NCBI GenBank assembly: GCA_001969505.1
Contig: LSSK01001808.1
Location: forward strand, 1-19,870
Direction of reading: 5' to 3'
Length of the DNA stretch: 19,870 nucleotides
Origin: Zancudomyces culisetae
Taxonomy: Eukaryota > Kickxellomycota > Harpellomycetes > Harpellales > Legeriomycetaceae
The notes below the pieces were generated by a model, which saw nothing but the letters and a program-made list of their open reading frames with translations, made no database searches and was not told the origin of the DNA. Positions 8,766 to 16,700 of the stretch are shown piece after piece (within the stretch, counting starts at the first letter, position 1; the number at the start of each line of letters is the position of its first letter). Both the position numbers and the translations under genes were made by a program.

Positions 8766-10523
8766 CTAATTATTTTTATGTTTTTTCATAATGCTTTTTT
8801 TAGTATCATCCAAAAACTGATCTACTCCAAAGATATCCGAATCCTTTTCAAATTCTACAGGAGTAGATCTTATATTAGCAGACTTTTGAGAAGATGGCAG
8901 CTTCCTCTTGGTTCCAAAGGCATCAAACCGATCCTTTTCCAGCTCTTTTGTAAGAGATTCTTCATTATACCCCATTGTTTCGGCCTGCATATCAACATCC
9001 TTGGGCCGGTAGTTGATGTTCATGCTAGATAGCGACTTGCCCGACATCATTGGCTTGTCGTAAATGTTGTAGGACTCGTCATCGTTTAGATCAGCACCAG
9101 TACTTTCGTTTCGATGCAATAAACGAGTGTCAAATAAACCTTCACTGGCTGACGAACCGGCTGAAGGCTTGGCAAGTCCCAATGCAATTTTTTCCGAAAT
9201 GTCTCTGTTTTCCATCCGTGCTGCATATTTCGCCTTGGCTTCTGCTCCCATCTTATTCATCCGCAACTCGCGTCGTAGTTCTCTTTGCCGATCTCGCCGA
9301 ATTTCATCTCGCTCTCTAACCCGTTCATCTACTTTATCTTCAACCTCTGTTTCTGAGTCTGATCTTGCTTCTCTTTTACTCTCCTTTTCTTCTTCGGATT
9401 CAGAGCCAGAGCCAGAGCCAGAGCCAGAATCAGAATCAGAATCCTTTCCCCATCGTCCTGCTCCTGCTCCCGCTCCTGTCCCCGATCTTTCCTCTCGTGC
9501 CAATCGTGCCAAATTCCTCAAATGCTCTTCCTTGGCTTCTTTTTCTTTAAGAACTATTCGTTGTTGCATCATCGATCGTTGTCTAACCTCCTCTCTTGCA
9601 TGTCGTTCTGCTGCCAGTAATGCTTCTGACAATTTTGCAAAGTTGTCATTGATTTTGACCTCTTGTAACCCTCTTCCGTCCGCCGCTAATCTCTTGTCCA
9701 GTGCTATTGTGTATCCCTTGGCGTTTTTCCAATTTGAAATACATGGCGGAATCACCCACGCCTTTTGCTCTTCAACCGATACTGCGCGCGGTGGCGAGTG
9801 CATCACCGGTGCTGGTGGCGAAGGTGGAGCGTTTGGTATCCTCTTGTGCTGGAATTTCGGTGGCTCAAGTGGATCTACCTGTACTTCTGACATTCGAATA
9901 ACCCGCTGTTGCGCCCCTGAATTGTAATTTTCCCCCGTTTGGTTAGGCGTATATCGAATAAACGTTGCCCCCGATTCTTGCTCATTTCGCTGACTCCTTG
10001 GTTTTGCCGCATTGATTTTGCCATTGATTTTCTTCTCCAATGCCTGGAGCGTTCTCTGTGCCGTCTCTTGTACTTCTTCCTCTCCTGGCCTTTCTTTCAT
10101 GATTCCCTCTTCTTCGTCAATATCTGTTCTCTCGCGCATTGGAACCAGCTGCTTGAAATCACTATGGATTATTTTATTCTCTCCATGTCCCTGTCTCGCT
10201 ATTGCTCCATAATCAATGTTTCCCTCTCCATCCACCTGTTTTGTTATGTTTTGACTCTTTTTCGTCTTTTTCAACCCCATTTTTAATGGGTACTGTGCTA
10301 CAGGTATTTCAGGGTATGCTCCCCCATCTCCAAAATCCTCAAGGCTTTTGGGAACCCACCCTCTTCGTTTCCCATACTCGGGAATCTTTGTCTTTTCCAT
10401 CTGTTGTTGCTGTGGTGCTTCAATCCTTTCATCTTCCAAGTCCTGCTCCACTCTTTCTCTATATCTCTCTTCTACAGAGTTTGTGTATTTTGGTTCTGGA
10501 AGAATTCTTGATATTGAAGACAT
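8766..10523 (-). CDS. PRP45: Pre-mRNA processing protein Prp45 (SKIP/SNW1 family)
   Basis: 585 residues. SKIP-family proteins are largely disordered spliceosome components associated with the NineTeen complex, active through both catalytic steps; the family also links to transcription elongation. The SNW domain covers about residues 165-345: VIRMSEVQVDPLEPPKFQHK, Pro-rich NAPPSPPAP, then the signature SNWKNAKGYTIALDKRLAAD and a long charged helix. Unlike the 379-residue S. cerevisiae protein, this one keeps the SKIP C-terminal half: a charged RE/RD helix, MENRDISEKIALG, and the terminal motif VEFEKDSDIFGVDQFLDD, close to the PFGLDKFLEEAK motif near the human C-terminus. A Gly-Ala and Ser-Asp/Ser-Gly/Ser-Glu low-complexity block lies near residues 350-375. 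No intron. Stop is TAG. The ATG follows an AAAATA-repeat leader. It is in tandem with CLF1, another spliceosome gene. Confidence 0.96.
   Translation of the reverse strand: MSSISRILPEPKYTNSVEERYRERVEQDLEDERIEAPQQQQMEKTKIPEYGKRRGWVPKSLEDFGDGGAYPEIPVAQYPLKMGLKKTKKSQNITKQVDGEGNIDYGAIARQGHGENKIIHSDFKQLVPMRERTDIDEEEGIMKERPGEEEVQETAQRTLQALEKKINGKINAAKPRSQRNEQESGATFIRYTPNQTGENYNSGAQQRVIRMSEVQVDPLEPPKFQHKRIPNAPPSPPAPVMHSPPRAVSVEEQKAWVIPPCISNWKNAKGYTIALDKRLAADGRGLQEVKINDNFAKLSEALLAAERHAREEVRQRSMMQQRIVLKEKEAKEEHLRNLARLAREERSGTGAGAGAGRWGKDSDSDSGSGSGSGSESEEEKESKREARSDSETEVEDKVDERVRERDEIRRDRQRELRRELRMNKMGAEAKAKYAARMENRDISEKIALGLAKPSAGSSASEGLFDTRLLHRNESTGADLNDDESYNIYDKPMMSGKSLSSMNINYRPKDVDMQAETMGYNEESLTKELEKDRFDAFGTKRKLPSSQKSANIRSTPVEFEKDSDIFGVDQFLDDTKKSIMKKHKNN
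9395..9480 (-). repeat. Hexanucleotide repeats encoding Ser-Asp/Ser-Gly/Ser-Glu and Ala-Gly in PRP45
   Basis: GAGCCA- and GAATCA-type hexanucleotide units plus a short GCTCCT-type array encode alternating Ser-Gly, Ser-Asp, Ser-Glu and Gly-Ala dipeptides next to an acidic run. In frame, in the disordered part after the SNW domain. Confidence 0.88.
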
Positions 10524-10542
10524 TTTATTTTATTTTATTTTG
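10524..10542 (-). repeat. AAAATA pentanucleotide leader immediately upstream of the PRP45 ATG
   Basis: On the PRP45 strand the leader reads AAAATAAAATAAAATAAAATG, so the ATG is the natural end of an AAAAT array, as in CLF1. Confidence 0.8.
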
Positions 10543-10744
10543 CAAATCTACTATATTTTATAATCTATGAGTTCCACTTTATGTTTTATTTTACACGCTA
10601 TTTTTTATTTCTAGTATTAATTTAATTATTATTATTCTGCATAACAATTTTCTATTTTTTCCACTTTATTAATTTCTGAAATCTTTTTATGAAATTATAT
10701 TAAATTGTAAAAAATATTAGTAAAATCAAACAGCAAATAGTATG

Positions 10745-10759
10745 AAAAAAAAATTTTTT
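10745..10759. promoter_or_regulatory. A9T6 poly(dA:dT) tract upstream of PRP45
   Basis: An A/T junction tract about 225 bases upstream of the PRP45 ATG, matching the type and position of the tracts upstream of CLF1 and the left-edge gene. Confidence 0.4.
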
Positions 10760-10981
10760 ATCACTCGTAATCATTAGCAACAAAACTTGCAATTATCCTC
10801 GTGATTAAACAAATCACCTCAAATTAGACTGATTCCCTTTCTGTTCTATTTATTTATTGTTAACTTTTCTGCAGGAATCTAGCAAAAGCCCAAGCATATA
10901 TTAACGTACCGTGGATTTCATCAACTCAGCTCAGATAAAAATACACCCAATACTATTACAAGTAATATCAAAGTTTAGTAT

Positions 10982-11143
10982 ATGTATACCATCATCATCG
11001 TTATCTTCTTTAAACGAATATTATTCACTTGTAGCAAAGCGTTACCCAAATACAGGCCATCTATTTCCATTGTACTTGCTCGTAATGTAGTAACAAAAGC
11101 TGGATCTATTGATATTTTAGATATCACCTCGTTCTTTGCTTAA
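10982..11143 (+). CDS. Possible small ORF, 53 residues, unknown
   Basis: ATG to TAA, 53 residues. It has a hydrophobic start (MYTIIIVIFFKRILF) that would suit a single membrane segment or leader, then a more ordinary, non-repetitive composition (KALPKYRPSISIVLARN) unlike the surrounding AT-rich filler. No family recognised. An antisense ATG frame (11070 down to 10975, 31 residues) overlaps it, so the stretch could be coding on either strand, an exon of a spliced gene, or chance. Confidence 0.2.
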   Translation: MYTIIIVIFFKRILFTCSKALPKYRPSISIVLARNVVTKAGSIDILDITSFFA

Positions 11144-12012
11144 CCTTACTGAATGGATTGCTTTTATTATTTTAAATCAACTTCTTTTTGATTTAGTGTG
11201 TAAAAAGTACTAGAAATGTCTACAAGCTGCCATTCATGAATATCACTAACAGATTATCAAGAACATATCACAGTGAAGTGAAATTTCCTTCACATTTTCT
11301 TTTTTCTAATCTTACATGTACATTTACATATACATATACATTTATTTTATTTTACTTTATTTTATTTACTTTATTTTTTGGAAAAATCATGTCATTACCA
11401 AAACACCTAGTATTGGTTTTTAAACTCAATTTTTATACAGCAACACAATATCATATCACCGTTTAATATTCAATAAAGCTCACTATTTTGGTATTATCTC
11501 GCAACATTATCATCACTATTTCGATTGTTTTTTAATTTTTTTGCCAATTTTTTATATTGTGTATTTCATCCAAGAAATTAAAGGACAAAAGTTCAAGTTT
11601 AAATATTGATAATAAAAGTAATAGTAATAATCGAGAAATCCCTGAAATTGCCAATTTTTAAATTTATTTTTCACCAGAGAAAGTTAACCCAAAAGATTAA
11701 CTGTTTAATTTACAAAAAAAATAAAGTGTTAAATTAACGCTCCGAATAATTAATCACCTTAGCTTATATGTTCTGCCAAACTCGTCTCTTGTCCTGTATT
11801 TTTTTATAAAATATAATATCTTGCTTTTTTTTTTAAATAAAGTAATCGATTATATATTCCATTTGAAATTAATAGAGCAAAGCACAAGCATATTCAGCGA
11901 ATTTACCTAATTTGGCTGCTAAGAAGCAAAAATTTTGCAATCAACACCCTTGAATTGAAAGAACAAAAGTACTAATTACCAAATACTAATTACGAACCCC
12001 ATTGCTTGGCAT

Positions 12013-12020
12013 TGACGTCA
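12013..12020. promoter_or_regulatory. CRE-like site TGACGTCA
   Basis: A perfect 8-base CRE palindrome, the site bound by ATF/CREB-type bZIP factors (Sko1 and Aca1 class in yeasts), about 245 bases upstream of the INSIG-like ATG. Position and perfection make it plausible; binding is inferred. Confidence 0.4.
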
Positions 12021-12208
12021 TAAAGCTTGGCTACAACGATAAACCCAATTGTTATTAGTATTATTATTATTATTTACTTGCGATAACCAACCAAGCTTGT
12101 ATAAAGAAAAAAGAAATAAGCAGGCACTTTGAAGATTCCTACAAACTTGTTATTCAGAGATAAATCACGTTTTGATAAAGAGTATTCAGACAAGTATCAA
12201 CATTCTGA

Positions 12209-12229
12209 ATGGGTATATATCGCATCTAA
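12209..12229 (+). other. Short upstream ORF before the INSIG-like gene
   Basis: ATG followed by five codons and TAA, ending about 35 bases before the main ATG. If the transcript starts upstream of it, it could dampen translation. Could equally be chance. Confidence 0.25.
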
Positions 12230-12263
12230 CAAAGAAAAGCGGGAAAGTACAACAGAAATATAG

Positions 12264-13584
12264 ATGACAAGGGATCATACGAAATTTAATACTGGTCTAA
12301 AAAGACAATATTCTTCCGAGGATAGGTACGTTGATAGCCAACTTGAGTTTATATATCCCAAGAATATTAGAAATAGTATAAGTATATATATTAATAAATA
12401 TACTGATAATGACAGTAGTAATAGTGGAATCAGTTCAAATATCAGAAATTATACAAAATTTTTTACCCCAACTCTCGCACGACAAATGGTAAACAAGAGG
12501 AAAAACAAGTCGTCGACAAACCTGTCAAGACTAAACCCAACGGGTCCTGGAAATAGCGGTAGAGGTGGTGTTGCTGAGGGCGAGGGCGAGGGTGTATTTG
12601 GAAAATTCAACACATATGTAGTCGGAATTTTAATATTTGCGTTTATAGGATGGCTATCTTCAATAATCGTTGTGTTTTTACATTCGTCAACAGGTATGGC
12701 TAGTAAGATAATGAATTTTAAAACATCAAATATCAAATATCAAATATCAAATATCAAATATCAAATATCAAATATCAAATATCAAATATTAATTATTAAA
12801 TTTAACAATTTAATAGATGAGCTAAAGAGTCATAATAAACATAACAGAAGAATAGGAGAAAATGGACTGATCGTAGGAAAGGTTATAAAAGAAACCGAAT
12901 ATATTACTATTTTGGGATGTATTTTTACCACAATCGTTGGGATAGGATATAAGTTGTTGGATAACTGGTTTGGAATTGTGACCGAATTTGATATGGATGC
13001 CCTAGTTTTAATAAGGTATTTTTTTGTTGTTGTAACTAAACACTGGTGTACATTGGTGGTAATCTTGTAGTATAACTTATTTATTTATTGACACGGGTAA
13101 ATGAATAGGAGTATTGGATGCTTTTTTGGGATCAACTATGCTTTTTTTGTAAGTCTCAATTAGTAATATTTACTTTACAGAAAAATAAAAAAAAAATAGG
13201 TTTACTAACATATCGGTACTGTTAAACAAAAACAACAACAAAAAAAAAACAAAAAAACAATAATAGAAAATCGAATTCCAATCCATGGCACAGGCTTATT
13301 TCATAACAATAGCAATTACAGTGGCAAACTGGGCATATTTTGATTCATCAGTGCAAGGAATATTATTTTCAGGATCCATGTCGCTTATAGGTACAGTTAT
13401 ACTGTACATTATGAATTTAACAAGAAAAGCGGCCGCAGCAACAGTGGCGACAGGCACAACAAATCTATCCAGTTTGAACAGTATAAAAGATGATATAGAC
13501 CTACTATTGTATTTGCCAGCGTTATTGTTTTCTTATTGTATACTACTTGGAGTTATGGGAAGGTTAATTTTCAAATCGACATAA
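12264..13584 (+). CDS. NSG1: INSIG-family ER membrane protein (NSG1/ins1-like), four exons
   Basis: Proposed exons: 12264-12693, 12817-13015, 13109-13148, 13267-13584, giving 328 residues (369 if the first, stop-free intron is retained). INSIG proteins sit in the ER membrane and control HMG-CoA reductase stability and, in many lineages, SREBP-SCAP. Six hydrophobic segments are visible. The first is near residues 116-142 (YVVGILIFAFIGWLSSIIVV), after a basic, low-complexity N-terminus. The best family match appears only after splicing: LVLIRSIGCFFGINYAFF aligns with human INSIG VMRCIAVFVGINHA. Next come AQAYFITIAITVANWAYFDSS, matching the segment ending WWTFDRS (the FD is kept), and a last segment LLLYLPALLFSYCILLGVMGRL, matching WLPCIFF...GNIGRQL. 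Unspliced, the frame stops at 13070 and loses the core. N-terminal start is the first ATG. Convergent with DIS3. Confidence 0.85.
12694..12816 (+). other. Probable intron 1 of the INSIG-like gene, stop-free and divisible by three
   Basis: The donor is CAACAG|GTATGG and the acceptor is TTTAACAATTTAATAG|ATG, with TTTAAC as a possible branch site. The 123 bases hold no in-frame stop, so both the spliced and the retained forms keep the frame. More than half is a 7-base tandem repeat, unlike coding repeats in this window, whose units are multiples of three. It falls in the loop between membrane segments 1 and 2, where human INSIG has a short spacer. Confidence 0.6.
12726..12788 (+). repeat. (TCAAATA)9 heptanucleotide repeat
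   Basis: Nine perfect 7-base units. If translated, three units make 21 bases and encode SNIKYQI three times. It lies within the probable first intron of the INSIG-like gene. Confidence 0.95.
13016..13108 (+). other. Intron 2 of the INSIG-like gene
   Basis: GTATTT donor after ATAAG, TAG acceptor at 13106-13108, 93 bases, with TATAAC as a possible branch site. Removing it joins LVLIR to SIGCFFGINYA, restoring the conserved INSIG segment. Confidence 0.8.
13149..13266 (+). other. Intron 3 of the INSIG-like gene with TACTAAC branch site
   Basis: Donor GTAAGT directly after FGINYAFF. A perfect TACTAAC lies at 13203-13209. The first AG after it is the TAG at 13264-13266, and exon 4 starts KIEFQSMAQAYF. 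118 bases. The 40-base exon 2 between introns 2 and 3 is among the smallest coding exons here. Confidence 0.85.
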
Positions 13585-13740
13585 CTAGAGTACAAATTCC
13601 GAAATGGGCTCAATAAATAGCATTTTTTTTAATTTATTTATATTTATTTATATTTTTGTTAATTCAATTGAAAATCTAATTGCTGAGAACATTTCTGCTT
13701 TTTGATTCTACTTTTTTTTTTTTCTTTCTTTTCTCATTTG
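13585..13740. terminator. Shared convergent 3' region of the INSIG-like gene and DIS3
   Basis: 156 AT-rich bases between facing stop codons, with repeated TTTATTTATATTTATTTATA-like sequence and a T10 tract near 13711. Expected to hold polyadenylation signals for both genes; exact sites are not assignable. Confidence 0.45.
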
Positions 13741-16700
13741 TTATATATATCCTGAGATTCGAAACTTTTTCAGTTTTTCTGATTTTGATATTTCAGTAAT
13801 GTTGTATAAAGAGTTTGTTTTTGTTTTTGTTTTTGTTTTTGCATTTGTTATTGCTATTGCTGTTTTCGAATTACTAGATATTTTACCGGTATTCCCAAAA
13901 TCTTTTTTAATAAGCTCACCAATTCCATAATCAGTACCAGAACAAGAACCAAAATTACCAACAATCTTTTCAGAATTTGATACCTTGAGATCCATAAACT
14001 GTGTGTTCAAAGCATTGATTGCTGTTTTTACTTTTTCTTCATCGTTATACCGGCCAACACCTAGCGGTAAAATACGAGTGTTCTTGCGTTGTTTACTATC
14101 AAACACCTCTTTGCTTTTGTAAACCAACATAAAGTAAACTTGGGGTAGTCTATATTTGGATTTTCTGCTCTTTACAATTACTTTTACATGCTCGAAAACT
14201 GACATTGTAAAAATTTTGTTTGCATATTGCTCCAGATTTACCCTGGATTGAACTCCGTTACTGCCAACACTACCGCTACCACCACCACCACCATCATCAT
14301 CACGAGAATTATCGTTATTGATGATGTTGGAGGTAATTGAGGATGGTAATTGCAATTTTATGTGATTAGTATCCAACTCCAGCATTTTACATCCAAAAAT
14401 CATCGTGTTACAGTGTGCTAAATCCCTTGTAAAGACCGATAAAGGGATTCCATAGTCACTAAATGGATCTTTGCGCTTAATATACACTGTCCCCGTCAGT
14501 CCCAAAGTTGATATATACACATTTACTCTATTTTCTTTTATTCCCGATATCATTCCATCAAAACTCAAAAATTCGTTACCACCTTCATTACCTTCAAAAG
14601 TGTCACTATTGCTCACAGTATTTGGTTTGATTTGTTGGCGTAATAACAAGAGTTGCGTTAAAAATATGGTTTGAAATAACCCTGTTGATTCTCTTTGAAT
14701 GATTTTGTACGCTTTGGTTTTGGAATTCAATAAATCAGTTATCTTTGTAATATAATTGTGATCATATAATAGTTTGCTATATCCACCACTATTAACATCA
14801 TTAGAACCATACTTAACCGCCTCCAGCAGTTGTCGATGCACTATAATATCTGAATATCTTCTAATTGGCGATGTAAAATGGGTGTATATAGGAACCGCCA
14901 AGCCATAATGGTAGTACTCTCCTCCCTTATTTCCGCTAACAAATTGTTGGTCATTCCCCGAACATACATACTTTGCTTCCTGCATTGCCAAAACTGTTAT
15001 GGATTTAAGCAATTTAGCAACAGAGCCATCGTGTAATTTATCCCTAGCTATTTTCTCGGCTCGAGCCAACGATCCTGCCAGTTTTAAATTGCTCTCAGTA
15101 TCTATTCCAATCCCTACCGACTCTGCCATCAGTTTCAGTGTGTCAAACCGCTCTTGAGTCGGAAATCCATGTGATCTCAACAACGACGTCTTGTTAAAAT
15201 GTTGAAATATTCTCTCTGCTACGGCAACATTGGCCATAATCATTGCCTCTTCAATAACTGAGTGAATCTCCAGCTTCTTTTTCGGTTCGATTTCGTAGAT
15301 TTGGTTTTGTTTGTATTTGAACTTGACTTCTACACTCTCTAGCTGCAACCCACCATTATTTAGTCGAATACCTCTGAAATGCCTCATTAGAGCTGTTAAC
15401 ATTTCAACCCTGCTTTTTAGTACACTGACCATATCTTTACTAACATTCGCCACAGTTATATATTGCAAAGTAGTATCCTTGGCACTATCGCTATTGTTCA
15501 TTAATTCTTTTTGATACGCTTCGTTTTCATCCAGCAAACTCTGCGCAAATTCATAGCTCATTTCACACTTTGAATTAATCAAGGTTCTACCAAACCATAT
15601 ATCTTTGACTTGGTACTTGTTATCCAAATTCCAAAGTACCGAAACAGCATACCGATCCTTTCCACCCCTCAATGAACATAATTGCTCACTCAGTAGTTCG
15701 GGAATCATATTGAATCTACGATCTGGCAAATATATCGTGCTTGTTCGTTTTTTGGCCTCCTCGTCAATTTTGTTTCCTGGCTTGACAAAATATGATGCGT
15801 CTGCTATGTGAACGCCGAGTTCATACCCAGTTTTGGTTTTTTCAATAGAAAGAGCATCGTCTATATCTTGACTTCCTATTGGATCTATACTAAATACCAC
15901 TCTATCTCGTATATCTCGTCTATCCTTTTCAGCAACCGCATCCCAAGACTTGGGTAGATCATCCATTACAACCTGGGGAAATGCTAAATCCTGTTGACTC
16001 GCTGCTATCCCATGTTCTATCAGGAGTGTGTCAATTTCTGTGTTTACCTCTCCAGCTTTCCCCAGTTTGCTAATAATATGACCATCTGGATATTGTGAAT
16101 GTATAGCCCACTTATCTATCACTACTACTATGCGGTTTCCAATGATTTCATCCACATTTGAACAACTTATTCTTATTTTGGGGATATTTTCATTCACTGG
16201 AACTGCTAAATGGAAGCTGCCTTTCGTATCATCCTCTTGAACCATTGCAACTGTTGGTCTCCATTCTCGCTTAACTATCCCAACCACTCTACCCCTAACT
16301 GTTTCCTGAGCTTGTGGGTTATTTTTCAGGCTCAGTAACTGTTCTCCTCCTTTATCCTTCTCAATACTTTTTCCACTATCTCCTTCATCATCAAGGTCGT
16401 CAGCAAACTCCATCCACTCACCCAAATCCTGATCTTCGTCTTGATCTTCATCCCCATCTCCCTCAGCCTCTAATATTCTCTCACGATCTTCATCCTCCTT
16501 ACTTTCCTCCTCATTACCTATTATCTTGACTACGACTGTATCCCCTACAATCGCTCGATTTATATTTACTATCCCTTCAATAATAATATCATGCTTATCT
16601 ACACCAATTCTCTCAATAAAACCCGTTTGTCGCTTGTTTTTCCTCACAATCTTTTTTACTACTCCCTGTACAAGTTCTTTATTTCTCAAACCTTCCTGAA

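Larger units (their letters stand above)
10524..12263. other. 1.7-kb gene-poor region between divergent PRP45 and the INSIG-like gene
   Basis: The longest gap in an otherwise compact window. I see no tRNA, known ncRNA or convincing protein gene. Contents: an A9T6 tract at 10745-10759, a 53-codon ATG frame at 10982-11143 and a 31-codon antisense frame over it, a TTTTA-rich run at about 11341-11380, a CRE-like TGACGTCA at 12013, an inverted repeat AAGCTTGG/CCAAGCTT at about 12023-12097, and a short upstream ORF just before the INSIG-like ATG. It could hold an unrecognised ncRNA or long promoters. Confidence 0.6.

Noticed and set aside
9127-9927. 266-residue plus-strand ORF opposite PRP45
   Set aside because: Antisense shadow of the PRP45 coding sequence, with Ser/Pro-rich composition dictated by the reverse complement.
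11236-11466. 76-residue ORF in the PRP45-INSIG gap
   Set aside because: Low-complexity Phe/Tyr/Thr-rich frame running through a TTTTA repeat, with no family resemblance; most likely chance.
12023-12097. AAGCTTGG/CCAAGCTT inverted repeat as a structured RNA
   Set aside because: Only 8 bases of pairing around a loop of about 60 bases in AT-rich DNA; too weak to support an RNA gene.
12726-12788. CRISPR-like array
   Set aside because: A direct 7-base tandem repeat without spacers, in a eukaryotic gene.
13178-13180. CAG acceptor after a pyrimidine run in INSIG intron 3
   Set aside because: It leads to an early stop in A-rich sequence. The perfect TACTAAC lies downstream of it, and the next AG after that site gives the conserved exon.
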